This document shows, in pieces, positions 1-7,384 of a DNA stretch of 28,195 nucleotides. Below the pieces are notes generated by a model. That model had not been told where the DNA came from, did not search any database, and worked only from the letters and a program-made list of their open reading frames with translations. Location: NCBI GenBank assembly GCA_038230595.1, contig JBBRMY010000017.1, positions 1 through 28,195 of the forward strand, given 5' to 3'. A program made the translations under genes and the position numbers. The DNA is from JBBRMY01 sp038230595 (GTDB taxonomy: Bacteria > Bacteroidota > Ignavibacteria > Tepidaquicellales > Tepidaquicellaceae). Position 1 is the stretch's first letter; every line of letters begins with the position of its first letter.

Positions 1-59
1 ATATTAACTAAAATTAAAAAGATCACTGTGACTTTACATACTGCTTTTAATACCTTCAT
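1..59 (-). CDS. 5' end of an exported protein, cut by the window edge
   Basis: Reading leftward from an ATG at 57-59, the frame stays open to base 1 and encodes about 19 residues starting MKVLKAVCKVTVIFLILVN. A short basic start followed by a hydrophobic run is the beginning of a signal peptide or membrane anchor. A purine-rich AAAGGATG stretch just upstream on the minus strand could serve as ribosome-binding site. An alternative ATG at 67-69 is in another frame and stops after 11 codons, which supports the start chosen here. Nothing can be said about function. The gene is divergent from the small protein at 453, and the intergenic region between them carries three copies of a recurrent motif. 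Confidence 0.55.
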   Translation of the reverse strand, partial: MKVLKAVCKVTVIFLILVN

Positions 60-151
60 AATATTTCATCCTTTCTTTGTCTATTTATTAGTATAATACA
101 TTTAAAAATTAATTAGTTTCATAAAATTGTAAAATACAATAAGTTAAATAG

Positions 152-191
152 GTATAACTACGTATTTTGAATATTTTAACAGTATTACTAC
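152..191 (+). promoter_or_regulatory. Two copies of a GTAWWACTAC motif, candidate operator
   Basis: GTATAACTAC at 152-161 and GTATTACTAC at 182-191 begin 30 bases apart, close to three helical turns, and both are followed by GT. The core is an imperfect dyad, GTA-N4-TAC. The pair lies between the divergent partial gene (start at 59) and the small protein at 453, so it could serve either. The same core recurs at 355-364 and three times in reverse at 2685-2752. Dyads of this size fit a dimeric response regulator or similar, but the binding protein is unknown. Confidence 0.45.
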
Positions 192-354
192 GTTTTCTTC
201 TATATATATTTGAATTCAATTAACAAAGAGTGTTTGTTAAAAAAAATAGCTCTACATTAATTTAGATGGATATAGCTAAATTCTGTTGAAGAGAGACAAA
301 AAAAGTTTATGGAACTTTATAGGTATTATTACTTATTATTAGTATTATATGTCA

Positions 355-364
355 GTATTACTAC
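355..364 (+). promoter_or_regulatory. Third GTAWWACTAC copy upstream of the 453 gene
   Basis: GTATTACTAC is followed by GTATCTTC, extending the similarity seen at 182-198. It lies about 90 bases before the ATG at 453, a plausible operator position. The remainder of 60-452 is AT-rich, with no open frame that looks coding. Confidence 0.4.
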
Positions 365-452
365 GTATCTTCAATTTTTAAAATATTGCGATTCCAAACT
401 AACAATATGACAGAGTTTGATGCCCAATTAACTATTATATAACGATAATACT

Positions 453-677
453 ATGAAAAAGATCGAACCGTGGTACAGTGCAAATGAAAATATATATCAT
501 GAACATTTAGATTGCAAAGCCGGCTCAGAAATTGACTCCGCTTTTGTAAGGAAAGGAACAGGAGATAGATCTCTTTGCCCGGAATGTAATAATTTGATAG
601 AAAATAGTTACCCGAATCCTATTAATGATTATTTGGGTCCAAATCTTTCTGCGGAAGATGATTTAATAACCTCATAG
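453..677 (+). CDS. Small putative zinc-ribbon protein, 74 aa
   Basis: A 74-residue soluble acidic protein without signal peptide or membrane segment. The visible feature is a candidate metal site: His16 and His18, then Cys21, then Cys42-x2-Cys45 within the context GDRSLCPEC. This H-x4-C ... C-x2-C arrangement is shared with the 97-residue protein encoded at 2317-2610, where the spacing is H20-x4-C25-x23-C49-x2-C52, so the two are probably distant relatives. Function is unknown; a four-ligand zinc ribbon is the simplest structural guess. The gene stands alone on the plus strand, convergent with the glycosyltransferase gene at 775-1956, and is preceded by the GTAWWACTAC motifs. No clear Shine-Dalgarno sequence is visible before the ATG. 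Confidence 0.65.
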   Translation: MKKIEPWYSANENIYHEHLDCKAGSEIDSAFVRKGTGDRSLCPECNNLIENSYPNPINDYLGPNLSAEDDLITS

Positions 678-774
678 ATCATAAATAACCAAATGCAGAT
701 GTTAATTATAGCCGGTATGAAATTTTAAATTCCTCCATAATGCCACCCGGTATTATGTGGTTTTAAATATTTCA

Positions 775-1956
775 TTATAGCTGTTGATCAGTATCGCTAA
801 GCAGCTTATTTATCTTTTTACTCATTCCATTCCATGTTTTTTCCCATGTAGTCTTTCGAATTATGCTGTCAACCTTCTTTTGCCATTCCGCTTCCGGCTT
901 GTATTTGATTGCTGCTTCCAGTGCTTTAACGAAATCATCCGGTTCATCGGCAATTCTTACCATCCCGTTCTCTCCAAAGTAATGAACTATATCATTTATT
1001 GATGTGGAAACTATATTTTTATTAGCAGCAAAATACACAAGTAATCTGGATGGGGCTGTATTTTCTGTTGAATTATTTTTTGAATACGGTAAAATTGCAG
1101 CATCCCATTCTCCTATAATGGATGGAATTTCCTCGTCCCGAATATCACCCGTGAATGTTATGTTTTTTCTTTCAGGTAATTTGCCGTGCATATTTTCGAC
1201 AATTGGACCAGCTATTTCAAATTTCCATTTAGGCTTATTTGCAGCAATTTTATCTAATAAATTAAGATCCAGTCTTTCATCTATGACCCCGAAATAACCA
1301 ATTTTTGCTGCGGGTTTTTTTATTATATTTTTTTTAGCTTGTTTTGTATTGCCGTTAAATCTCTCGTAGTCAATGCTGTCAGGAAAAAGATGAACATTTT
1401 TGTGAAGGAGTTTTTTAGCATTGCACAGGCTTCTTCCCCCTGTAAAAACCAAATCAGTTACTTCAAGTAGCTTTTTTTCGCTTTCGTTTACTTCAGTATC
1501 CGCACCCTCATATCCGCAGCATTCATCCATGCAGTCAAATATGATCAGTTTTGGAGTTAATTTTTGTGAGTAATTAATAGCTTTAGGCGAATAATACCAG
1601 CAGATATATTCGGTAGTATTATGACTTTTTAGTTTTTCCGTTAAAAGCTGTTCTACTGTTTCATGGATCGTGCTTTCCGGATCTTCATCGGTGATCACTG
1701 GTGTGAGGATTAAAATATTGTCCGATACCCTGCTGATGAAATGGTTTGGCTTGCCTGATCTTTGAAGCAGGGGTTTCTCAATAAATATTATAATATTGAT
1801 TCTTTTTGCCTGTGAAAATAGCTGGTGGGGTCTTTGAAATTTAACATTCCAGCTTATATCTGAAAAGCAGACTATTGGGTATCCGTTCCCGACTACACCT
1901 TCAGTGTCTTTGTAAAAGTGACGTCCGGATTCTTTTAAATTTTTATTTGTGAACAT
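775..1956 (-). CDS. GT4-like (GT-B fold) glycosyltransferase, possibly degenerate
   Basis: A 393-residue protein of the GT-B glycosyltransferase type that carries a W-x3-FQRPHQL motif near the N-terminus (residues 36-47). Other family signatures follow: WYYSPKAINYS (120-130), DCMDE (141-145), DLVFTGGRSL (168-177), FPDSIDYERF (191-200) and WDAAILPY (284-291). Such enzymes transfer a sugar from a nucleotide donor, usually in surface polysaccharide or glycolipid synthesis. The donor-site segment that normally reads P-x-K-x-x-E-Y-x-A-x-G-K-P-V-V here reads PSRLLVYFAANKNIV, with Val307 in place of the usual acidic residue and Asn in place of Gly. The paralogue at 9819-11015 keeps the Glu, so this copy may have altered or lost activity. 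It is last in a minus-strand operon, 21 bases after the 84-residue gene. No membrane segment is seen. Confidence 0.82.
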   Translation of the reverse strand: MFTNKNLKESGRHFYKDTEGVVGNGYPIVCFSDISWNVKFQRPHQLFSQAKRINIIIFIEKPLLQRSGKPNHFISRVSDNILILTPVITDEDPESTIHETVEQLLTEKLKSHNTTEYICWYYSPKAINYSQKLTPKLIIFDCMDECCGYEGADTEVNESEKKLLEVTDLVFTGGRSLCNAKKLLHKNVHLFPDSIDYERFNGNTKQAKKNIIKKPAAKIGYFGVIDERLDLNLLDKIAANKPKWKFEIAGPIVENMHGKLPERKNITFTGDIRDEEIPSIIGEWDAAILPYSKNNSTENTAPSRLLVYFAANKNIVSTSINDIVHYFGENGMVRIADEPDDFVKALEAAIKYKPEAEWQKKVDSIIRKTTWEKTWNGMSKKINKLLSDTDQQL

Positions 1957-1977
1957 TATTAGAAAAGTTTGTAAATT

Positions 1978-2232
1978 CTATACTGCATATAGCTCAAGCT
2001 GTAATTGAAAGCAATACCTGATCTCTTCAAGTGTGTTTTTTTCTTTTATCTCAACAGGTATTATTTGCATTCCTTGTTTGAGAACTGCAGTATATCTCAA
2101 AGAATGTAATGTAAGAAGAGAACCTAAGCCATCATATGTGGCTTCTTCATCTGTATCCTTAGTAATGCCGAGCAGCTCAATATTTTTATTTATATCAAGG
2201 CTGTTAAATATTTTTCTTATTTCTGTTCTCAT
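1978..2232 (-). CDS. Hypothetical protein, 84 aa
   Basis: An 84-residue soluble protein I do not recognise. It is mixed alpha/beta in composition, with an acidic middle (KDTDEEATYDG) and a C-terminal stretch IPVEIKEKNTLEEIRYCFQLQLE that looks like a beta strand followed by an amphipathic helix. There is no signal peptide and no metal motif. It sits between the zinc-ribbon-like gene (84 bases upstream) and the glycosyltransferase gene (21 bases downstream) on the same strand, so co-transcription is likely. The reverse-frame overlap with other open frames is AT-driven; this frame is preferred because it fits the operon and its composition. Confidence 0.55.
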   Translation of the reverse strand: MRTEIRKIFNSLDINKNIELLGITKDTDEEATYDGLGSLLTLHSLRYTAVLKQGMQIIPVEIKEKNTLEEIRYCFQLQLELYAV

Positions 2233-2316
2233 AAGTTTTCCTTTTATTTATCATTGGTTTCAGCCAGTAAGAATGCTTTTACTGTAAATATTTTTAATGT
2301 TTTCAGAGTAAGAAAT

Positions 2317-2610
2317 TTAAGCTCTAAAATTATTTCTCATTAATTCTTCATGTGTAATGCCGCTAAGGTTCTCGCTGTAAATTGAATTATGATTATCTAA
2401 GACTTCAGCTGCATTGTGGTATCCGTCATTCTTCTTGCTCTTTTCTATCTGTAAGCAGTTATTGCAAAGTTCTCCATCGTCAGGTCTGCTTGAAGAAACC
2501 ATTGATTCAGGTCTTATTGTTTTTGGAAATTCTTCACACTCTGAATACCAGTGCCATAAATTATTTAAAACTTGTTTCTTCTCGCGCAGGTAAGGTCCAT
2601 AAAATTTCAT
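2317..2610 (-). CDS. Small putative zinc-ribbon protein, 97 aa, first gene of operon
   Basis: A 97-residue soluble protein with NLWHWYSECEEFP (residues 17-29) and GELCNNC (46-52). His20, Cys25, Cys49 and Cys52 give an H-x4-C-x23-C-x2-C pattern that parallels the 453-677 protein and suggests a single zinc site. Small proteins with a W-H-W...C...P...GELCN-x-C layout are familiar from FCB genomes, but I know of no assigned role. It is the first gene of a minus-strand operon leading to the glycosyltransferase, and its upstream region contains three copies of the GTAWWACTAC motif in matching orientation. An association with polysaccharide production under a shared regulator is inference only. Confidence 0.65.
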   Translation of the reverse strand: MKFYGPYLREKKQVLNNLWHWYSECEEFPKTIRPESMVSSSRPDDGELCNNCLQIEKSKKNDGYHNAAEVLDNHNSIYSENLSGITHEELMRNNFRA

Positions 2611-2684
2611 AAGTCAAAGTTTAAATTCGGTATGCATTAAAATATATGTTTTAATCATTAATGTAAATTAGGAGTAATACGGGC

Positions 2685-2752
2685 GTAGTTATACGTAGAG
2701 TTATTAATTAAGTAGTTTTACGGATAGGTTTATTTTATATAAGTAGTTATAC
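2685..2752 (-). promoter_or_regulatory. Three GTAWWACTAC copies upstream of the 2610 operon
   Basis: On the minus strand, GTATAACTAC (2743-2752), GTAAAACTAC (2712-2721) and GTATAACTAC (2685-2694) stand 27-31 bases apart. All are preceded by CCG or ACG, so the left side of the site also agrees. The array starts about 75 bases upstream of the ATG at 2610 and reads in the direction of that operon. It lies in the divergent intergenic region 2613-2986 and could also influence the DUF4331 gene, whose start is about 235 bases away. No other gene is supported in this 370-base stretch. Confidence 0.5.
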
Positions 2753-2986
2753 GGAAACCTTATATTTATTACTTAAACTATTTATTATCAATGAATAACA
2801 ATTTAGGAACTATCTTATTAAAAAATGAACTTATACTCATAAGTAATATATAGAGTACAAGGTGAAAATATTTTTTAGCAGTTCCGTTTTTGCTTAAATC
2901 CATTCTAATCTTCGCTTCGTAAGTTATTTCAGATGACATATTGTTTATCTGATCAAACCCCATTTTTCAAACAAAGGGAAACAAAA

Positions 2987-4750
2987 ATGAAAAAAACCTA
3001 TCTCTTTTCAGCCCTGATTATGATCGTGATCGCTTCTGCTTTCATCTACTCATTTCAGAAGACTGAAGCTTCCAGTCACAGGGAAGCACCTCTTACAGCA
3101 ACAGATCCAACGGCAGACAACACTGATGTTTATGCATTTGTACCTGCTGACAATCCTAACAATGTATGTATTATCGCAAACTACATACCTTTTCAGGAAC
3201 CCGCAGGCGGTCCGAATTTCTATCCGTTCGGAACAGATCTTATTTATGAAATAAATATAGATAACGTTGGTGACAGGCAGCCTCACATTACTTATCAGTT
3301 CCAGTTTTCAACTACTGTTGCAAACACTAACACTTTCCTTTACAATACAGGACAGGTTACTTCACCAACAGATCCTGATCTTAATGTAAAGCAGACTTAC
3401 ACAGTTTCAAAGATCATGAATGGTGCTACTGTTTATACTTCAGGCGCTCTTCCTGTAGCTCCTTCTTATGTTGGTGGTCCTGGTCACAGCGATCCTAACT
3501 ATGCAGGTCCTATTTCCATGCCTGATTATCAGGCAATAATGAATGCATCTATCCAGGCTCTTCCATTAGCAAATGGCTCTGTTTATTGCGGTCAGATCGA
3601 CGATCCTTTTTTCATTGACGTTGGTGCAGTATTTGACCTTCTAAAGATCAGACCAGGTGCTCCTGGAAATGCAGGCGGCGGAAAAGACGGTCTTGCCGGT
3701 TATAACGTTAATACTATTGCTATAACAGTTCCAAAAACTCAATTAACAAATCTTCCTATTCCTACTCCGGCAACTGATCCAAACTCAATAATAGGAATCT
3801 GGGCAACAAGTTCAAGAAGAACTACTACAGTTTTAAATGCTGACGGTTCAAGAACTTATACCGGCGCTTTTCAGCAGATCTCAAGACTAGGATCGCCTTT
3901 AGTAAATGAAGTGGTTATTCCATTAAGCAATAAGAATAAATGGAATGCAAGTAAGCCTGTTGATGATGCGCAGTTTTTACCTTTCGTAAGTACTTCTGAG
4001 CTTGCAGGTCTTATAAATACTTTATATCCTGTTACAGATGATATCCCAACTACAAACAGAACTGATCTGATTAATGTGTTCTTAAAAGGTGTTCCGGGAT
4101 TAACAAGACGTCCTCAGGATTCTCTTACTCCATCTGAGCAGCTTAGACTGAACGTTGCAATCGCTCCTGTTGCATTCGCAAGTGAAAACAGGCTTGGTGT
4201 TGTAGCAGGTGATAACGCTGGTTTCCCTAATGGCAGAAGACTTAGAGATGACGTATATGATATTGAGCTTAAAGTTGTAGCCGGTGTTCTTTTAGGACCT
4301 CCGTTCAGCACAGGTATTAATGCTCAGCTTGGTGATGGCGTAAACAGAAATGATAAAACATTTATGTCAACATTCCCATATGTTGCATTGCCATTTGACG
4401 GTTTTTCAGATACACACGGCCAGATCACAGGCGTTTCGAACAACGGTGGTCTTGGCGGCGTAAATAATCCTGACGGTTTCAGCCTTGGTCAGAATTATCC
4501 AAACCCATTCAATCCTACAACAAAGATAACTTACAGCCTTAATAAAGCAGATGATGTTACTTTAGTAATATATAACATGCTTGGACAAATGGTAAGAACT
4601 CTTGTTAATGAAAGAATTACTGCAGGCGTAAAGACTGTAGAGTGGGATGGCTTAAATGATGCAGGTCTTTCAGTACCAACAGGTACATACTTTGCAAAGC
4701 TTAAGACTTCCGCAGGTGTAGATACAAAGAAAATGATGTTAGTGAAATAA
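2987..4750 (+). CDS. DUF4331 protein with T9SS C-terminal sorting domain
   Basis: A 587-residue exported protein. I chose the ATG at 2987 over the in-frame one 18 codons earlier because MKKTYLFSALIMIVIASAF is then a normal signal peptide. The mature region opens with ASSHREAPLTATDPTADNTD (residues 28-47), the typical start of DUF4331, a family of exported proteins of unknown biochemical role; the Asp-rich loop and SSHREAP may bind a ligand or metal. From about residue 502 (QNYPNPFNP ... KMMLVK) there is a type A T9SS sorting domain, so the protein should be carried across the outer membrane and anchored or released at the surface. Its transcript probably ends partly at the terminator at 4800-4831. 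The T9SS machinery itself is not in the window. Neighbours suggest an uptake cluster. Confidence 0.9.
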   Translation: MKKTYLFSALIMIVIASAFIYSFQKTEASSHREAPLTATDPTADNTDVYAFVPADNPNNVCIIANYIPFQEPAGGPNFYPFGTDLIYEINIDNVGDRQPHITYQFQFSTTVANTNTFLYNTGQVTSPTDPDLNVKQTYTVSKIMNGATVYTSGALPVAPSYVGGPGHSDPNYAGPISMPDYQAIMNASIQALPLANGSVYCGQIDDPFFIDVGAVFDLLKIRPGAPGNAGGGKDGLAGYNVNTIAITVPKTQLTNLPIPTPATDPNSIIGIWATSSRRTTTVLNADGSRTYTGAFQQISRLGSPLVNEVVIPLSNKNKWNASKPVDDAQFLPFVSTSELAGLINTLYPVTDDIPTTNRTDLINVFLKGVPGLTRRPQDSLTPSEQLRLNVAIAPVAFASENRLGVVAGDNAGFPNGRRLRDDVYDIELKVVAGVLLGPPFSTGINAQLGDGVNRNDKTFMSTFPYVALPFDGFSDTHGQITGVSNNGGLGGVNNPDGFSLGQNYPNPFNPTTKITYSLNKADDVTLVIYNMLGQMVRTLVNERITAGVKTVEWDGLNDAGLSVPTGTYFAKLKTSAGVDTKKMMLVK

Positions 4751-4754
4751 CCTT

Positions 4755-4773
4755 TATTCTGCGATGCAGAATA
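4755..4773. other. Short perfect hairpin after the DUF4331 gene
   Basis: TATTCTGC-GAT-GCAGAATA forms an 8-bp stem with a 3-base loop, beginning 4 bases after the stop codon at 4750. There is no T-run after it, so alone it is not a terminator; it may stabilise the 3' end of the mRNA ahead of the stronger hairpin at 4800. Confidence 0.35.
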
Positions 4774-4799
4774 GTTTCATTCACAATCAATGGATATAC

Positions 4800-4831
4800 A
4801 GCCTGACAGTATGAAATCTGTCAGGCTTTTT
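4800..4831 (+). terminator. Rho-independent terminator between DUF4331 and TPR genes
   Basis: A 10-bp perfect stem AGCCTGACAG / CTGTCAGGCT with an 8-base loop is followed by a run of T (positions 4828-4831). It lies 50 bases after the DUF4331 stop and just before the TPR gene start at 4845. Transcription of the downstream genes therefore depends either on read-through or on a promoter overlapping this short region. Confidence 0.75.
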
Positions 4832-4844
4832 AAAAAACAACAAA

Positions 4845-6137
4845 ATGAGAACAAATAAAAAATACATACTTTTTTTTGCAGTAATTATAATCCTTGGCTT
4901 CACAGGATGGAAAGTTTTTGGCAAAAAAACATTCAGCCAGAACAGGGGAGTTTATGATTCGAAAATTAATTATGTAAGCGGAGGCAAGGATAAGTCAGCT
5001 GACAATTTTATTTATACAGTAAAAGAGCAGCTTGACCAGAATGGCGATAATGCAATTTTATATGTTAAGCTTGGCTCGGCATATATCCAGAAAGCAAGAG
5101 AAACATTTGACCCGAATTATTATTCAAGCGCTGAAGATGCTTTAGAAAAAGCTATAAAGATGGATAGTAAGAATACAGATGCAATGTCACTTCTTGCATC
5201 AGTTTATCTTTCCAGGCATGATTTTAAAGGTGCACTCGATCTTGGAAACAAAGCATTATCAATTGATCCCTTTAATGCATATACCTATACAATTTTAGTT
5301 GATGCTCAGAACGAGCTTGGCATGTATGATGAAGCTGTTGCAAGTGCTCAGAAAATGGTTGATATGAAACCGAATCTTTCTGCTTACTCGCGCATTTCAT
5401 ATATAAGAGAGCTTCATGGCGATATCAACGGTGCTATTGATGCAATGAAAATGGCAGTTGATGCCGGCGCTCCCAGAACTGAAAATATAGCATGGGTAAA
5501 AGTGCAGCTTGCCAATCTTTATTATAATAATGGTGAAGTAGATAAAGCAGAGCATTATTACGAAAGCTCAACTGATGATATTATAGATTACATACATGGC
5601 TTAGGCGGTCTTGCAAAAATATCCCTTTATAAAAAAGATTATAATAAGGCAATAAAGCTTTACGGTGAAGCAATTAAGCAAAGTGCAATACCTGAATATC
5701 TTATCGCATTGGGTGATATTTACACTATTACGGGACAAACTGATAAAGCAAATGAGCAATATGATAAAGTAAAGTTCGCTCTAACAATGCTTAAGAATAA
5801 GGGAATTGAAACAGATCTGGAGCTTGCAATTTTCAATGCAGATCATAATAAAAATATGGATGCTTCTATTGAAAGAGTTGAACAGGCTTTTAAAGACGGC
5901 TCAAAAAGTGTCAAGACTTATCACGCATATGCTTGGCTGAATTACAAAAAAGGAGATTACAAAAAAGCTGAAGAAAATATTCTTCAGGCATTAAGATTAG
6001 GTTCCAAAGACCCGCTGATGATGTTCCATGCAGGAAAAATATTCGAAAAGAATGGTGAAATTGAAAAATCAAATGAATATATTTCAAAAGCAATCTTGAT
6101 CAATCCACATTATCAGATATTATATTCCGGATCGTGA
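4845..6137 (+). CDS. Membrane-anchored TPR protein
   Basis: A 430-residue protein with an N-terminal hydrophobic segment (about residues 7-24) after a basic start, which should anchor it in the inner membrane with the rest in the periplasm. From about residue 60 to the C-terminus it is built of tetratricopeptide repeats; recurrent A-x3-L-x-P/D and Y-x3-G-x-Y/D patterns are visible, for example ALEKAIKMDSKNTDAMSLLA, ALDLGNKALSIDPFNAY, and a C-terminal AEENILQALRLGSKDP. TPR arrays bind peptides or partner proteins. The stop codon overlaps the start of the HupE-like gene by four bases (GTGA), so translation of the two is probably coupled and the TPR protein is likely to work with the permease. 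No enzyme motif is seen. Confidence 0.85.
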   Translation: MRTNKKYILFFAVIIILGFTGWKVFGKKTFSQNRGVYDSKINYVSGGKDKSADNFIYTVKEQLDQNGDNAILYVKLGSAYIQKARETFDPNYYSSAEDALEKAIKMDSKNTDAMSLLASVYLSRHDFKGALDLGNKALSIDPFNAYTYTILVDAQNELGMYDEAVASAQKMVDMKPNLSAYSRISYIRELHGDINGAIDAMKMAVDAGAPRTENIAWVKVQLANLYYNNGEVDKAEHYYESSTDDIIDYIHGLGGLAKISLYKKDYNKAIKLYGEAIKQSAIPEYLIALGDIYTITGQTDKANEQYDKVKFALTMLKNKGIETDLELAIFNADHNKNMDASIERVEQAFKDGSKSVKTYHAYAWLNYKKGDYKKAEENILQALRLGSKDPLMMFHAGKIFEKNGEIEKSNEYISKAILINPHYQILYSGS

Positions 6138-6811
6138 ACTCACAAAATAAGATATCAAAGCTCTTTATACCATTAGCCGCTTTTATTGTTCTGATCTCTA
6201 ATTCGGTACTTTCAGCTCACCCCTTTTCAGGAGGTGACTTTACAACTACAGATGTATTCTCGGTTTATACCCAGCTTGGATTTACCCATATACTTCCAAT
6301 GGGTCTTGATCATATCCTTTTCATTCTTGGCTTATACTTTTTAAGCAATAATTTAAGAACAGTATTACTGCAGGCAACTGCTTTCACGGTTGCTCATTCC
6401 ATCACGCTCGGTCTTGCAATGTTTAAGCTCGTTCAAGCGCCTCCAAGTATTGTTGAACCGATAATTGCTCTTTCAATTGTCTTTATTGCTGTTGAAAATA
6501 TAGTTACAAAAAAACTGCATGCGTGGAGAATAGTAATAGTGTTTTTGTTCGGCCTTATACATGGATTAGGTTTCGCAAGTGTGCTTCTTGATCTGGGAAT
6601 TCCGGAATCAAAATTCATCACAGCGCTTGTAGCATTTAATTTAGGCGTTGAGCTAGGTCAAATCACAATTATTCTAGCTGCATATTTGCTTGTAGGAAGA
6701 TGGTTTGGAAATAAGCAATGGTACAGAAGCAGAGTTGTAATACCTGTTTCTGTCTGTATTGCAATCGTTGCAATGTTCTGGACTGTCCAGAGAATATTCT
6801 TCCCGGGTTAA
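6134..6811 (+). CDS. HupE/UreJ-type membrane permease
   Basis: A 225-residue multi-pass membrane protein with an N-terminal signal-like segment ending SVLSAHP. Family signatures are clear: GFTHILPMGLDHILFILGL (residues 49-67), AFTVAHSITLGLA (83-95), FGLIHGLGFASVL (139-151) and FNLGVELGQ (168-176). These match the second HupE/UreJ family (Pfam HupE_UreJ_2). Characterised HupE and UreJ proteins import nickel or cobalt; the substrate of this branch is less certain. The conserved His-x-x-Pro-x-Gly-x-Asp-His and the His in GLIHG are the probable metal ligands. The GTG start overlaps the TPR stop codon. A small anchored protein and a TonB-dependent receptor follow, suggesting the permease is the inner-membrane step of an uptake route. 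Confidence 0.87.
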   Translation: MNSQNKISKLFIPLAAFIVLISNSVLSAHPFSGGDFTTTDVFSVYTQLGFTHILPMGLDHILFILGLYFLSNNLRTVLLQATAFTVAHSITLGLAMFKLVQAPPSIVEPIIALSIVFIAVENIVTKKLHAWRIVIVFLFGLIHGLGFASVLLDLGIPESKFITALVAFNLGVELGQITIILAAYLLVGRWFGNKQWYRSRVVIPVSVCIAIVAMFWTVQRIFFPG

Positions 6812-6908
6812 ATCATCCTTACAGATACAGCTGAATGGAATCGCTCCGAAATCCAATAATCTATTTTTTTCGTAATATATTAAAAGATAGCCAGCAATAA
6901 TAAATTTT

Positions 6909-7319
6909 ATGAAAAGCTTTAAACCAAATATTGAAAAAATAAAAACAACTGCAGTGCAGTTTTTATTTGTTTTTGTATTTGCTGTGGCCGGTTTAATTCT
7001 TTATAATACTTTTATAATAAATTCAGATAACGATCTTTCGCAGAATAATAAGCACTTAAAGCACTTAATGTCAGATCATAACGTTAATAATAGTAATTTT
7101 GATCTTAATTTTCTTGCTCCGGTAAATAAAAATTTAGTAATAATTAATTCTGATAACTGTATCAATTCAGGCTTTAACAATTTTGATCTGTTTCCCAAAT
7201 TGATCAAAAAAATGTGGTTAAATTCACCTTCTTTTAAAAACTACACAAGTATATCTGACGATAATTTATTACGTGGATATTCTTCAACTCTTATACAACC
7301 TCCAAAGCTTACTTCATAA
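6909..7319 (+). CDS. Small membrane-anchored protein preceding a TonB receptor
   Basis: A 136-residue protein with one N-terminal membrane segment (about residues 13-33, rich in Phe and Val) and a polar, Asn-rich remainder that should lie in the periplasm. It ends IQPPKLTS. I do not recognise the family. Its position directly upstream of a TonB-dependent receptor gene (65 bases) and its Pro-Pro tail parallel the small proteins at 12318-12689 and 16990-17430, which also precede outer-membrane barrel genes, but this one has only a single Cys and lacks the C-x-G-x-C motif. Codon use is as AT-rich as its neighbours. The frame is long for chance in this composition and fits the operon. Confidence 0.6.
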   Translation: MKSFKPNIEKIKTTAVQFLFVFVFAVAGLILYNTFIINSDNDLSQNNKHLKHLMSDHNVNNSNFDLNFLAPVNKNLVIINSDNCINSGFNNFDLFPKLIKKMWLNSPSFKNYTSISDDNLLRGYSSTLIQPPKLTS

Positions 7320-7384
7320 TATTCAGTTTAAATTCCTTTTATTAAAAGCAAAATACTCCTGTTAACGGATGTTTATGCTTAAAA

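Noticed and set aside
678..774. Search for a terminator between the convergent genes at 677 and 775
   Set aside because: Only a weak CCAC...GTGG pairing is present, without a T-run; not enough to annotate.
2778..2963. Minus-strand frame of 61 codons with a hydrophobic middle between the two divergent units
   Set aside because: It covers the promoter region of the DUF4331 gene, has no ribosome site and its composition looks like AT-rich intergenic DNA. It also contains no motif. A real small gene cannot be excluded but is not supported.
2933..2986. Upstream in-frame ATG that would lengthen the DUF4331 protein by 18 residues
   Set aside because: It would place a polar stretch ahead of an otherwise standard signal peptide, and the second ATG gives the usual MKK start.
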